Source: a virus. Taken from it: a stretch of 64,000 bases of DNA. A program made the translations under genes and the position numbers. This document shows, one piece after another, positions 55,917 to 63,521 of this stretch. The notes under the pieces were generated by a model. The model was not told where the DNA came from and did not search any database. It saw only the letters and a program-made list of their open reading frames with translations. The stretch's first letter is position 1; every line of letters begins with the position of its first letter. Location: IMG/VR virus record IMGVR_UViG_3300044631_002648, positions 1 through 64,000 of that record. One strand, 5' to 3'.

Positions 55917-57833
55917 ATGGATCCCACTTCCAAGCTTATTGCATTTGCCGCTGCTGGTAAAAAAGAAGAAAAGTTTTATATAGAGGATGTATTTTCCACT
56001 TTTCTGTATTCGGGCACAGGAAGTAGCCAAACTGTTACAAATGGCATTGATTTAGCGACTAAGGGAGGGATGGTTTGGATTAAGCCACGAAATTCATCCA
56101 ACAGCAACTGCGTTTATGACACAGTACGAGGAGCTGGAAAAGAGCTGAATACAGACAATGCCAGTGGAGCGATCAACGATCTAAATCGCTTAAGCGGCTT
56201 CACTTCGACTGGCTTTACACTGGGAAGCGGAACCAGTGTAAATAGTGCTACAGGCACATACGTTTCTTGGACATTCCGCGAGGCGCCAAAATTCTTTGAT
56301 GTTGTCACTTATACAGGTGATGGCGTCTTAGGTCGTAATATTGCGCACAATTTAGGGAGTGTTCCTGGTTGTATTATTGTCAAGAAAGTTAGCTCTTCCA
56401 CGAACTGGGTGGTTTACCATCGAGCCAGAGGCGCAGGTACGTTTTACTTTTTGAATTCATCTGCGGGCGCTTCTACTTCTGGTGCATATTGGAACAACAC
56501 CACGCCTACTAGTACAGTATTTACCGTTGGAAATGACACGACAGTCAATGCCAGTGGAGATAGCTATGTCGCCTATTTATTCGCTCACAATGCTGGTGGC
56601 TTTGGCCAAAACGGCGATCAAAACGTGATCACTTGCGACCAGTTTGTTACTGATGGGAATGGTGCCGCAACCATAAATCTTGGCTGGGAACCTCAATGGA
56701 TATTAGTCAAAAGAAACAATGCTGCCATTGGCTCTTTTGTTGATAATTGGAATTTACTAGATGTATCGAGGGGGCTTGATCTGTCTGGCACTAGTTATTA
56801 CACATCGGCAAATCTAACAAACTCTGAAAGCTCTGCTATTGGCGCTTATTCAATAGGTAACACTGGATTCACGCAAGTAGTCGGCGGGGATCCAAGCGTA
56901 CGTTATATTTACATAGCCATTCGTCGTGGGCCGATGAAAGTGCCTACGGACGCTACAAAAGTTTTCAGTGCGAGTACAGCGGCGAATGATAGCGTCAACG
57001 GGGCAACTACAAACTTTCTTGTCGATGCATTGTTTGACTTAAGGAGAGGCACCACCTCTGGCGGCTCAACTGTCTTGACGCGAATTACTGGCAACAAGTT
57101 TTTGTCAACTCCTTCAACTGGCGTAGAGCAAAGCGGCGCTAATCGTTGGTACGACATAAGCAATGGAATAAAGGCGCCAAATATTTATGGCGATGCTACT
57201 GTCTACGAACTATTTGGCCGTGCTCCAGGTTTCTTTGATGTAGTACCTTACACAGGAACTGGATCGTTGAGAACTGTAGCCCACAATCTTGGAGTGGTGC
57301 CTGAATTAATAATTGTCAAATCTCGAACAAGCATTCAGCCTTGGTGCGTTTATTCTGCTGATGAATATAACAGAAGTGGAAGTGTACTGCGCCTAAGCTC
57401 TTCCGATCCCGCCTCATTTAGTTTCTTTTCTCGATTTGGAGAGCTCCCCACTTCTTCTGTGTTTTCAGTGGCGTCTGATGGTGAGACAAATACGAACGGC
57501 GCTAATTACATCGCCTATCTCTTTGCCACCTGTCCAGGCGTGAGCAAAGTTGGCAGCTACACAGGTGACAACTCTATTCTTAATATTGACTGTGGCTTTA
57601 CCAATGGGGCTAGGTTTGTCCTCATTAAACGCACAGATGCATCGGCGCAATGGCTTGTTTTCGATTCAGCCCGTGGCATCGTCAGCGGAAGTGACCCTTA
57701 TTTATCCCTTAATTCAACTGACCCCGAAGTATCTTCTGATGTAATTGACCCAAATCCGTCTGGTTTTGCATTACCTAGCGGAACTTTTGCCAACACGAAT
57801 GGCGGCAGTTACATCTTCCTTGCCATTGCTTAA
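55917..57833 (+). CDS. Repeat-built tail protein (DUF7483-like)
   Basis: The 638-aa protein has three or four repeats of a beta domain. It shows FTLGSGTSVNSATGTYVSWT, FFDVVTYTGDGVLGRNIAHN and LGSVPGCIIVKKVSSSTNWV, then later copies with FDVVPYTGTGSLRTVAHNLG. From memory this is the DUF7483-type architecture of cyanophage tail proteins. It is likely receptor-binding. Confidence 0.7.
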   Translation: MDPTSKLIAFAAAGKKEEKFYIEDVFSTFLYSGTGSSQTVTNGIDLATKGGMVWIKPRNSSNSNCVYDTVRGAGKELNTDNASGAINDLNRLSGFTSTGFTLGSGTSVNSATGTYVSWTFREAPKFFDVVTYTGDGVLGRNIAHNLGSVPGCIIVKKVSSSTNWVVYHRARGAGTFYFLNSSAGASTSGAYWNNTTPTSTVFTVGNDTTVNASGDSYVAYLFAHNAGGFGQNGDQNVITCDQFVTDGNGAATINLGWEPQWILVKRNNAAIGSFVDNWNLLDVSRGLDLSGTSYYTSANLTNSESSAIGAYSIGNTGFTQVVGGDPSVRYIYIAIRRGPMKVPTDATKVFSASTAANDSVNGATTNFLVDALFDLRRGTTSGGSTVLTRITGNKFLSTPSTGVEQSGANRWYDISNGIKAPNIYGDATVYELFGRAPGFFDVVPYTGTGSLRTVAHNLGVVPELIIVKSRTSIQPWCVYSADEYNRSGSVLRLSSSDPASFSFFSRFGELPTSSVFSVASDGETNTNGANYIAYLFATCPGVSKVGSYTGDNSILNIDCGFTNGARFVLIKRTDASAQWLVFDSARGIVSGSDPYLSLNSTDPEVSSDVIDPNPSGFALPSGTFANTNGGSYIFLAIA

Positions 57834-57857
57834 TTTTCTTTTCATCATTAACTAATC

Positions 57858-58352
57858 ATGGAACTCCGCAATCGCACTACTGGCACCATCACTACTGACA
57901 GCCAATTCCGCGCTGAATTTCCCACTACCAGCTTCCCTCGCGTGTTGACACCAGAGATTTTGGACAGCTATGGCTACGATCCAATCCTCGAAGGTCCGCA
58001 AGCCACTGTCATTCCTCCCTATCAATACAGCCAACGCGCTGGAGTGGAAGAAATCAATGGACAATGGTTCGCTAAATACATTGCTGGCCCAGTTTTCGAG
58101 GATTACACCGATGAAGAAGGCGTAGTCCACACCGCTGCGGAACAGTACGAAGCTTATTGCTTTGCAAAAGACACTGAGCAAGCGAAAATCATTCGTACAG
58201 AACGCAACAAGCGTCTTGCCGATTGCGATTGGACACAACTTCCCGATGCCCCAGTCGACACTGCAGCATGGGCGGCTTATCGTCAATTACTGCGGGAAGT
58301 ACCTTCTCAAGATGGTTTCCCTTGGGAAATTGTTTGGCCTGAGGAGCCCTGA
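57858..58352 (+). CDS. Phage tail assembly chaperone-like protein
   Basis: The 164-aa product ends with the signature RTERNKRLADCDWTQLPDAP, then AAWAAYRQLLREVP and GFPWEIVWP, which is the C-terminal motif of tail fibre assembly/chaperone proteins. These help fold fibres encoded just upstream. The N-terminus is beta-rich. Confidence 0.8.
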   Translation: MELRNRTTGTITTDSQFRAEFPTTSFPRVLTPEILDSYGYDPILEGPQATVIPPYQYSQRAGVEEINGQWFAKYIAGPVFEDYTDEEGVVHTAAEQYEAYCFAKDTEQAKIIRTERNKRLADCDWTQLPDAPVDTAAWAAYRQLLREVPSQDGFPWEIVWPEEP

Positions 58353-58354
58353 TA

Positions 58355-58489
58355 ATGGCTAAGCCTCGGAAAAGTCTTTCAGGCTCTGTTCTCATTGAAA
58401 GCAAACCTAAAACAACTTCAATTGGTCAAGGCAGGAACTCACGGCCTGCTAGGAGAGGTAAAAAGCCTCTCAGGGGACAAGGCCATTAA
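58355..58489 (+). CDS. 44-aa basic protein
   Basis: ATG 58355 gives MAKPRKSLSGSVLIESKPKT, then SIGQGRNSRPARRGKKPLRG. The very basic, disordered sequence resembles short proteins found beside tail genes in other phages. It could bind nucleic acid. Its 3' end overlaps the HNH gene tail-to-tail by 51 bp. Confidence 0.65.
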   Translation: MAKPRKSLSGSVLIESKPKTTSIGQGRNSRPARRGKKPLRGQGH

Positions 58490-59002
58490 AGGAGAAAACT
58501 CCCCATATGCAAACTTTTCTGCTACTTCTCGGGCGGCTATTGCCGCCTCTTTTGTTGCATAGGCACCAATAAAGTAAAGCTTGCCAGAGACATAAAATTC
58601 CGCTTTCCAATATTCAATTCCACCAATAATACACTGGCGGACACCAGCTTTACCAGATGTATTATTTTTGCGCAAACGCCTAGAGTTTCTTGCGTTTTGC
58701 ATGTGAGTAGCAACGCGCAAATTTGCGGGATTGTTATTAGTGGGATTGCAGTCAATGTGATCGACAAATGAATCTCCTGGGTCTATGCCATTGTGCAATG
58801 CATAAGCCACGCGATGAGCAAGCATTTTTTGCTCTTTGTATTTAATTTCAATGTAACCATCGGGCCTTAAATACCCAGCACGTCTGCCTACGCGAGCCTT
58901 GAAGTAGTTAATCCTCCAGACCACCTCATTGCCCTTTATTTCAAAGGCCTCCTTCAATGATTCAATCGGAGGAAGAGGCTTGATTCGCACTTTGTTACCC
59001 AT
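58439..59002 (-). CDS. HNH endonuclease with AP2-like domain
   Basis: The 187-aa minus-strand product has an HNH motif (HRVAYALHNGIDPGDSFVDH, IDCNPTNNNPANLRVATHMQ) followed by an AP2-like DNA-binding domain (NTSGKAGVRQCIIGGIEYWK, YFIGAYATKEAAIAAREVAE). This pairing is typical of free-standing homing endonucleases. It interrupts the plus-strand tail operon. Confidence 0.9.
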   Translation of the reverse strand: MGNKVRIKPLPPIESLKEAFEIKGNEVVWRINYFKARVGRRAGYLRPDGYIEIKYKEQKMLAHRVAYALHNGIDPGDSFVDHIDCNPTNNNPANLRVATHMQNARNSRRLRKNNTSGKAGVRQCIIGGIEYWKAEFYVSGKLYFIGAYATKEAAIAAREVAEKFAYGEFSPLMALSPERLFTSPSRP

Positions 59003-59100
59003 AAAAGCGGCAGTACGATGGTAGCACGAGACGAAACAGGGTCAAGGAAGGAGTAGTCGTCCTTCCCATGGACGCAAACTAAAGCGCGGACAAGGCTAAT

Positions 59101-59128
59101 AAAAGAGGGCTTTAAAGCCCTCTTTTTT
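59101..59128. terminator. Bidirectional terminator
   Basis: AAAAGAGGGC-TTTAAA-GCCCTCTTTT is a long palindromic stem with A- and T-runs. It isolates the genes from 59181 on from read-through. Confidence 0.85.
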
Positions 59129-59180
59129 AATGCCAAGCATGATACGCGCTATTGTATAAAGAAAGGCTGCCTTTACTTCC

Positions 59181-59513
59181 ATGGCTCAAATGATGCTCAA
59201 TGGAGAGCAGCATGATGCTGTTCTCATTCGTGGTGATGAGAATGGTGGTCCCATTCCCGTTTCCATTGCTAGTGGTGTCACGCTTAATGGCGTGAGCATT
59301 GGCGCTGAAATTGAAATTTCTAATAATGCTGGCAATCCAGTGCCAGTGGTGCAAGGCTTTAATATTCCTGCATACGATGCTGTCAATCTTTCTTACACTG
59401 GCAGTAATTTAACTGGCGTTGTGTATAAAAGTGGTGGCACTGGTGGTTCAACAGTAGCCACTTTGGCGTTGACATATAGTGGCTCCACTCTTGTTTCTAT
59501 TGCCAAGAGTTGA
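59181..59513 (+). CDS. Tail-associated beta protein
   Basis: The 110-aa product (MAQMMLNGEQHDAVLIRGDE) is beta-rich with GSNLTGVVYKSGGTGGSTVA. It resembles small fibre-attachment proteins and lies after a strong terminator, so it needs its own promoter; TATAAA near 59156 may be the -10 box. Confidence 0.6.
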   Translation: MAQMMLNGEQHDAVLIRGDENGGPIPVSIASGVTLNGVSIGAEIEISNNAGNPVPVVQGFNIPAYDAVNLSYTGSNLTGVVYKSGGTGGSTVATLALTYSGSTLVSIAKS

Positions 59514-59515
59514 TC

Positions 59516-59683
59516 ATGCCATACGTTTTTAATCCGCTAACTGGCAATTTAGACAGCACTGGTGAAGCAATAAATAGCTTTACCACCATTGAAGTGAGCG
59601 AAGGGATTATTGTTAATAATACGCAAATCATCGGCTCAGGGCTTGTGGTAAGTGGCGTCACCATTGATTGCGGAGAGTTTTAG
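59516..59683 (+). CDS. 55-aa fibre-type N-terminal domain protein
   Basis: ATG 59516 starts MPYVFNPLTGNLDSTGEAIN, a PYxxNPLTGxLD motif common at the start of phage tail proteins. The rest is beta-rich (IIGSGLVVSGVTIDCGEF). It overlaps the next GTG start by 1 bp, so the two may act as one split protein. Confidence 0.65.
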   Translation: MPYVFNPLTGNLDSTGEAINSFTTIEVSEGIIVNNTQIIGSGLVVSGVTIDCGEF

Positions 59684-60909
59684 TGGGACAAATTAAAGTA
59701 AATAACGACCAGTTTGAAACTCACATTCTGGCCGATCATCGAGGGAAGCTTCTTGCCGTTGGACCAGATAGTGGCTCTGTAGATGCTTTTGGCCGACAGC
59801 GTGTAAGTGCTCCTTTCACTCTGTTTGATAGCACCATGCGCTACACCAAGCGCACAGATCAATGGTTTGAAATAGTCACGACTGGTGGCACGACAAATTA
59901 CCTGGTGAACGAAAGCAGTTTGGAGCTTACTACTGCCACCACTTCTGGCAGTGCCGTTCTAAGACGCACCAAGCAGCGCTTTCCGTATCAGCCAGGCAAG
60001 AGCTTGATGGCTCTTCAAAGTTTTGTTGGCGCCACGCCTACTGCAGGCCTGGTGCAGGAAGTGGGCTATTTTGATGATCAGAACGGAGTGATGGTACGTG
60101 CCAGTGGCACTGACATTCAGTTTGTTGTTCGCAGTAGTAGCACTGGATCGATTATTGAAGAAGCGGTCAATCAAGCCAATTGGAACATTGACGCTTTTGA
60201 GGAACTTGATTTCTCGAAGGCTCAAATTTTAGTTATCGACTTGGAATGGCTTGGTGCGGGTCGAGCGCGTTGTGGCTTTGTCATTGACGGAGAAATTCGC
60301 TATTGCCATGAATTTAATCATGCGAACAATGCGGATAGGTCTTATATGACAACGGCTATTTTGCCGTTTTCCTATCGCATTGCAAATACCACTACACAGT
60401 CTGCTAGTCGCACGCTCAAGCAAATTTGCGCAAGCCTATTGAGCGAGGGAGGGTATGAGCCCGATGGCGCCATCTATTCAATTGCGCATAGCCTAAGTGC
60501 AGTTGCCAATGAATCTGGAGAGCGCTTGACGGCAGCCATTCGCATGGCGAGCGGTCGAACTGGCAATGTCATTCTTCCAGCTCGCGTGGATGTGGCCTGC
60601 GAAAGTAGCAGCTTGGTGATGTGGCGACTGCGGCTCAATCCAACCATTTCTGGTGCAACATGGGCCCCAGCCTCCAATGGCAGAGGTAATGTAGAAACTA
60701 CGACAAGTGGTAGTTCCATTAGTGGTGGAACAGTTGTTCTTGCTGGCCTCCTTTCTCAAGGGCAGTCCACCAATTTAAGTATTGACGTGGCTGTACGCCT
60801 GGCCCTTGGCGTTAACGCTAGTGGTGAGAGCGACGTGCTAGCTCTTACTGTTGACAGCGCCATATCATCCAAGGCATTGGGACAATTGGGCTGGGTGGAG
60901 ATAGCTTGA
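59683..60909 (+). CDS. Tail/fibre protein, paralog 3
   Basis: GTG 59683, with GGAGAG a few bases upstream, gives 408 aa; a TTG at 59668 is in frame. The protein carries the same motif order as the genes at 48217 and 49796: FGRQRVSAPFTLFDSTMRYT, RFPYQPGKSLMALQSFVGAT, GYFDDQNGVMVRASGTDIQF and DLEWLGAGRARCGFVIDGEI. The same frame stays open past its TGA for 65 codons. Confidence 0.7.
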   Translation: MGQIKVNNDQFETHILADHRGKLLAVGPDSGSVDAFGRQRVSAPFTLFDSTMRYTKRTDQWFEIVTTGGTTNYLVNESSLELTTATTSGSAVLRRTKQRFPYQPGKSLMALQSFVGATPTAGLVQEVGYFDDQNGVMVRASGTDIQFVVRSSSTGSIIEEAVNQANWNIDAFEELDFSKAQILVIDLEWLGAGRARCGFVIDGEIRYCHEFNHANNADRSYMTTAILPFSYRIANTTTQSASRTLKQICASLLSEGGYEPDGAIYSIAHSLSAVANESGERLTAAIRMASGRTGNVILPARVDVACESSSLVMWRLRLNPTISGATWAPASNGRGNVETTTSGSSISGGTVVLAGLLSQGQSTNLSIDVAVRLALGVNASGESDVLALTVDSAISSKALGQLGWVEIA

Positions 60910-60975
60910 GCAAATAAAACATTCGTTGTAGATGGCAGGGCCGAGGCTGCGCACGAAGCCATTTGCGACGCCATA

Positions 60976-61107
60976 ATGTCTTGGATTGATTACCACCAGA
61001 AAGAGCTGAACGAATGGCGCTATTTGGCGGCACGTCTAAACCTTCCTCTTCCTTCACCCAACGTATCTACAACGTCTTCCGAGGGGACAAGCGTGAGCAA
61101 CAGCTAG
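60976..61107 (+). CDS. Possible small gene or readthrough extension
   Basis: The frame of the preceding gene continues past TGA (60907-60909) as open, protein-like sequence (VVDGRAEAAHEAICDAIMSW, IDYHQKELNEWRYLAARLN). The first ATG is 60976 (43 aa), but the protein-like part begins before it. It could be a gene with an unusual start, stop-codon readthrough, or a relic. Confidence 0.35.
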   Translation: MSWIDYHQKELNEWRYLAARLNLPLPSPNVSTTSSEGTSVSNS

Positions 61108-61388
61108 AGGATTTGGAGAAGTCCTTCCAGGAGCGCACCAAGCAGCTTGCGCAGGAAGACTACGAATGGTGGAACGAGCTATCTGTAGAAGATCAGCAAC
61201 GTGCCTTTCGTTCAGTGTGTAGGCGCATTCATCAAGGAGACGTGGTAGAGCGTGGCAGTTATCGCCATGTGCTTTATGACGTTTTCGGTTTTGATGCTGA
61301 TTCCTATGTCGATGGGATGGATAGTGGCTATATGACCATCCACAATCTCATTCAAGAGGCAATTGCATTTCGCCAGGGTGAGCGTTAG
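61014..61388 (+). CDS. Hypothetical tail-region protein
   Basis: The 124-aa product (MALFGGTSKPSSSFTQRIYN) is mainly helical and charged (EQQLEDLEKSFQERTKQLAQ), with a C-terminal DVFGFDADSYVDGMD. It overlaps the convergent lysis-cassette gene by 41 bp. The function is unknown. Confidence 0.6.
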   Translation: MALFGGTSKPSSSFTQRIYNVFRGDKREQQLEDLEKSFQERTKQLAQEDYEWWNELSVEDQQRAFRSVCRRIHQGDVVERGSYRHVLYDVFGFDADSYVDGMDSGYMTIHNLIQEAIAFRQGER

Positions 61389-61824
61389 TCCACGCTCCCC
61401 TTATTCCCATGGAACCATCTGGTAGTTCGTAATAAATAGCATTTTCTAGAACGACGCGCTGAGGGTAGGGAAGCTTACTGGCATATTCAAGAATAGTTTT
61501 ATTTGTCATTCTTGGCTTGTAATTATTGCGCTCCTGCTCTTCATAAGCCTTTATTGCGCCATCCACATCGCCTTGTATTTTCTTTTTGAGAAGATTTGGC
61601 CTTTTGTTGATTTCCCTATTGAAATAATCATCAAGATCGCGGAGATGTGGAGGAAGCTTGCCTTTTGGTAAATGCTTTCTAATTTCAAGATATGTTTCGA
61701 GAATGCTTTCGCGCTCAATTTGGCATTTGACTGCCAATGCGGCAATAAGAGACGCAACTACAAAAACAATGATTGCGGAGCGATTTGGAATTTTGGCTAG
61801 TAGGCGGAATTCAGGAAGCTTCAT
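61348..61824 (-). CDS. Membrane-anchored lysis-cassette protein
   Basis: The 158-aa product has an N-terminal single span (IIVFVVASLIAALAVKCQIE), then a soluble helical region with Lys/Leu-rich stretches. Position next to the wall-degrading enzyme suggests a spanin-like role, but no lipobox or classic Rz coiled coil is clear. It overlaps the next upstream gene by 14 bp. Confidence 0.6.
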   Translation of the reverse strand: MKLPEFRLLAKIPNRSAIIVFVVASLIAALAVKCQIERESILETYLEIRKHLPKGKLPPHLRDLDDYFNREINKRPNLLKKKIQGDVDGAIKAYEEQERNNYKPRMTNKTILEYASKLPYPQRVVLENAIYYELPDGSMGIRGAWTNAHPGEMQLPLE

Positions 61825-62101
61825 TGAATTCCTCCAGCGCTTTGCTCACAATGTCTTCCGCATTGATCGGCTTTCGCTTCTCTCGCATTTTCTTGCTGTC
61901 GAAGAGCAATGTAGGCGTGATACTGCCATCGTCTTCTTTCTTTAAGCGCACGCCAAAAGGCGTGCCGCTTGGCTGTAGTTCTATTTCTTGCGAAGAGCGG
62001 AGCTTAATGTCTCCGAGGGCTGTATTGAGCTGCAGGGCGCCTGTGCGGCCAAGTTGATCGAGGGCTTCCTCTGCGTCACCAGGAAGCCCTTCCACGCCCA
62101 T
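61811..62101 (-). CDS. 96-aa acidic protein in the lysis cassette
   Basis: The product MGVEGLPGDAEEALDQLGRT is mixed alpha/beta with KKEDDGSITPTLLFDSKKMR near the C-terminus. It lies 2 bp after the lysis enzyme and overlaps the membrane protein gene, so all are in one operon. The function is unknown. Confidence 0.6.
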   Translation of the reverse strand: MGVEGLPGDAEEALDQLGRTGALQLNTALGDIKLRSSQEIELQPSGTPFGVRLKKEDDGSITPTLLFDSKKMREKRKPINAEDIVSKALEEFNEAS

Positions 62102-62103
62102 TG

Positions 62104-63051
62104 TCAGCCTTCTTGATAGACCGAAATAAAGATGCTGCCGCTCTTCAGGAGCGGCATTACGAAATCACGTAGATGCACATTATGCATACGCACGCAACCG
62201 TGAGTAGCAAGAAGAGGCTGCATGGGCGCCCAAGCGCCTGGCCATCCATTGCCACTACCACCGCCATGCAACATGATTCCTGCGCGTCCCACTTTGGCTT
62301 CTTGGCCTTCTAGATCGATCATGTCAAGGCTGTACCAGCCATAGGCCATGAGCGTACGATCAAACGGAGGCTTGTCACCATTGATTTCATAATCTCGGTA
62401 GACAGTGCCCACCTTGTACAAGCCAGGAGGCGTATCTGTGTTGCGCAGCTTCCATTCGTAATCGCTGCCTTGTCCACGGGCCAGAGCGGGAAGCTCCCAC
62501 AAGAGCTTCCCTTCGGCATTGAAACACTTGGCAGTTTCCACTACGTCATTAACGACGATGTGATGGTCGCCAGTTTTGAAGCCGAATTCTTTAGGAGATT
62601 TTTTAGGGCCAATCATGGGAGAAGTGCGAGTTGATTCAGGGGCATATTCCTTCATCAATCGCGATAATTTAGCAGGGTATTCTGGATCCGTAGCATACGA
62701 TTGCTCCTTGAGCATTCGCGCCGCTGCGTAACGATTCGGGGCGTGATTGATACCTTTGAATTGCCGATAGTCTTTGTACCAGCGTGTGACAAGATATTCA
62801 ATGCATGCAGCAAGGCTTGGGAAATCAATAAATCCCGCCTTGATTGTCACCCATTGACCGTCATACCATTCTTGCGTAGTGGTAGTAGTGCCACTACCTT
62901 TTGCACCGATGTAATTATGAAGGCCCGAGGTGTGACGCCCAAATCCACTCTCTAGGCAGCACTGGGCCGCCACAAGCTCAGGATATTTTGCGCCACATCG
63001 ACGGGCAATTTGAAAGCATTCGTCCCAGAACGCTCGGTTACTGGGCCACAT
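62104..63051 (-). CDS. Lysis enzyme: glucosaminidase-like plus L,D-transpeptidase (YkuD) domain
   Basis: The 315-aa protein has an N-terminal GH73-like domain (AAQCCLESGFGRHTSGLHNY with E34 as the candidate acid, FIDFPSLAACIEYLVTRWYK). The C-terminal half is YkuD-like: H262 in IMLHGGG and T284-H285-G286-C287-x-R289 (LATHGCVRMHN). The first domain cuts glycan chains; the second normally forms or cleaves L,D cross-links via C287. Neighbouring small membrane proteins support a lysis role. Confidence 0.85.
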   Translation of the reverse strand: MWPSNRAFWDECFQIARRCGAKYPELVAAQCCLESGFGRHTSGLHNYIGAKGSGTTTTTQEWYDGQWVTIKAGFIDFPSLAACIEYLVTRWYKDYRQFKGINHAPNRYAAARMLKEQSYATDPEYPAKLSRLMKEYAPESTRTSPMIGPKKSPKEFGFKTGDHHIVVNDVVETAKCFNAEGKLLWELPALARGQGSDYEWKLRNTDTPPGLYKVGTVYRDYEINGDKPPFDRTLMAYGWYSLDMIDLEGQEAKVGRAGIMLHGGGSGNGWPGAWAPMQPLLATHGCVRMHNVHLRDFVMPLLKSGSIFISVYQEG

Positions 63052-63055
63052 TGCT

Positions 63056-63199
63056 TTAGCCCTTCACACGGAAAATAGCTTTCAGGCCTGTCATTACAAG
63101 CTGAATGATGTTGTTTTCTTTGTAAGGCGTTTTTTCAATGATTTGATCGGCCGCGGCAATAATGATGCCACCAACCACGAACCATTCAATGCTGCCCAT
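63056..63199 (-). CDS. 47-aa holin-like membrane protein
   Basis: ATG at 63197-63199, preceded by GGAGAT, encodes MGSIEWFVVGGIIIAAADQI and NIIQLVMTGLKAIFRVK. One hydrophobic segment and an amphipathic helix would suit a small holin or antiholin. It ends 4 bp before the lysis enzyme start. Confidence 0.6.
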   Translation of the reverse strand: MGSIEWFVVGGIIIAAADQIIEKTPYKENNIIQLVMTGLKAIFRVKG

Positions 63200-63228
63200 T
63201 GGAAATCTCCGAGAGGGTTTCTTTTAGC

Positions 63229-63456
63229 CTAGCGACGAATTTCCAAGCTTCTCACCCGTGCCTCTAGCTGTTGCACGTTTTCAGTGAGTGTGTCCAAATT
63301 TTTAGTAATTGCTTCCACTTGCGTGGTGATGCGAATTTGCTGTTGCCCTACAGCAATCATCATGCCACCAGAAGCCAATAGCATTCCTGCCGTGACTGTT
63401 GCCACAAAGTTTGCAAGTCCTTCTTTCACTGCTAGCTTTGTAGCATTTTCCTCCAT
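63229..63456 (-). CDS. Holin-like membrane protein
   Basis: The 75-aa protein has a polar N-terminus, a hydrophobic span (VATVTAGMLLASGGMMIAVG) and a coiled-coil tail (ITKNLD-type QVEAITKNLDTLTENVQQLE). One-span plus coiled coil is a common holin layout. It is the first gene of the minus-strand lysis cassette. Confidence 0.65.
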   Translation of the reverse strand: MEENATKLAVKEGLANFVATVTAGMLLASGGMMIAVGQQQIRITTQVEAITKNLDTLTENVQQLEARVRSLEIRR

Positions 63457-63521
63457 ATTAACACCATCTCACTGTTCAAATTGAGACGATAGATTAGTGT
63501 CAGCCAACTGAAGATAGCGTC

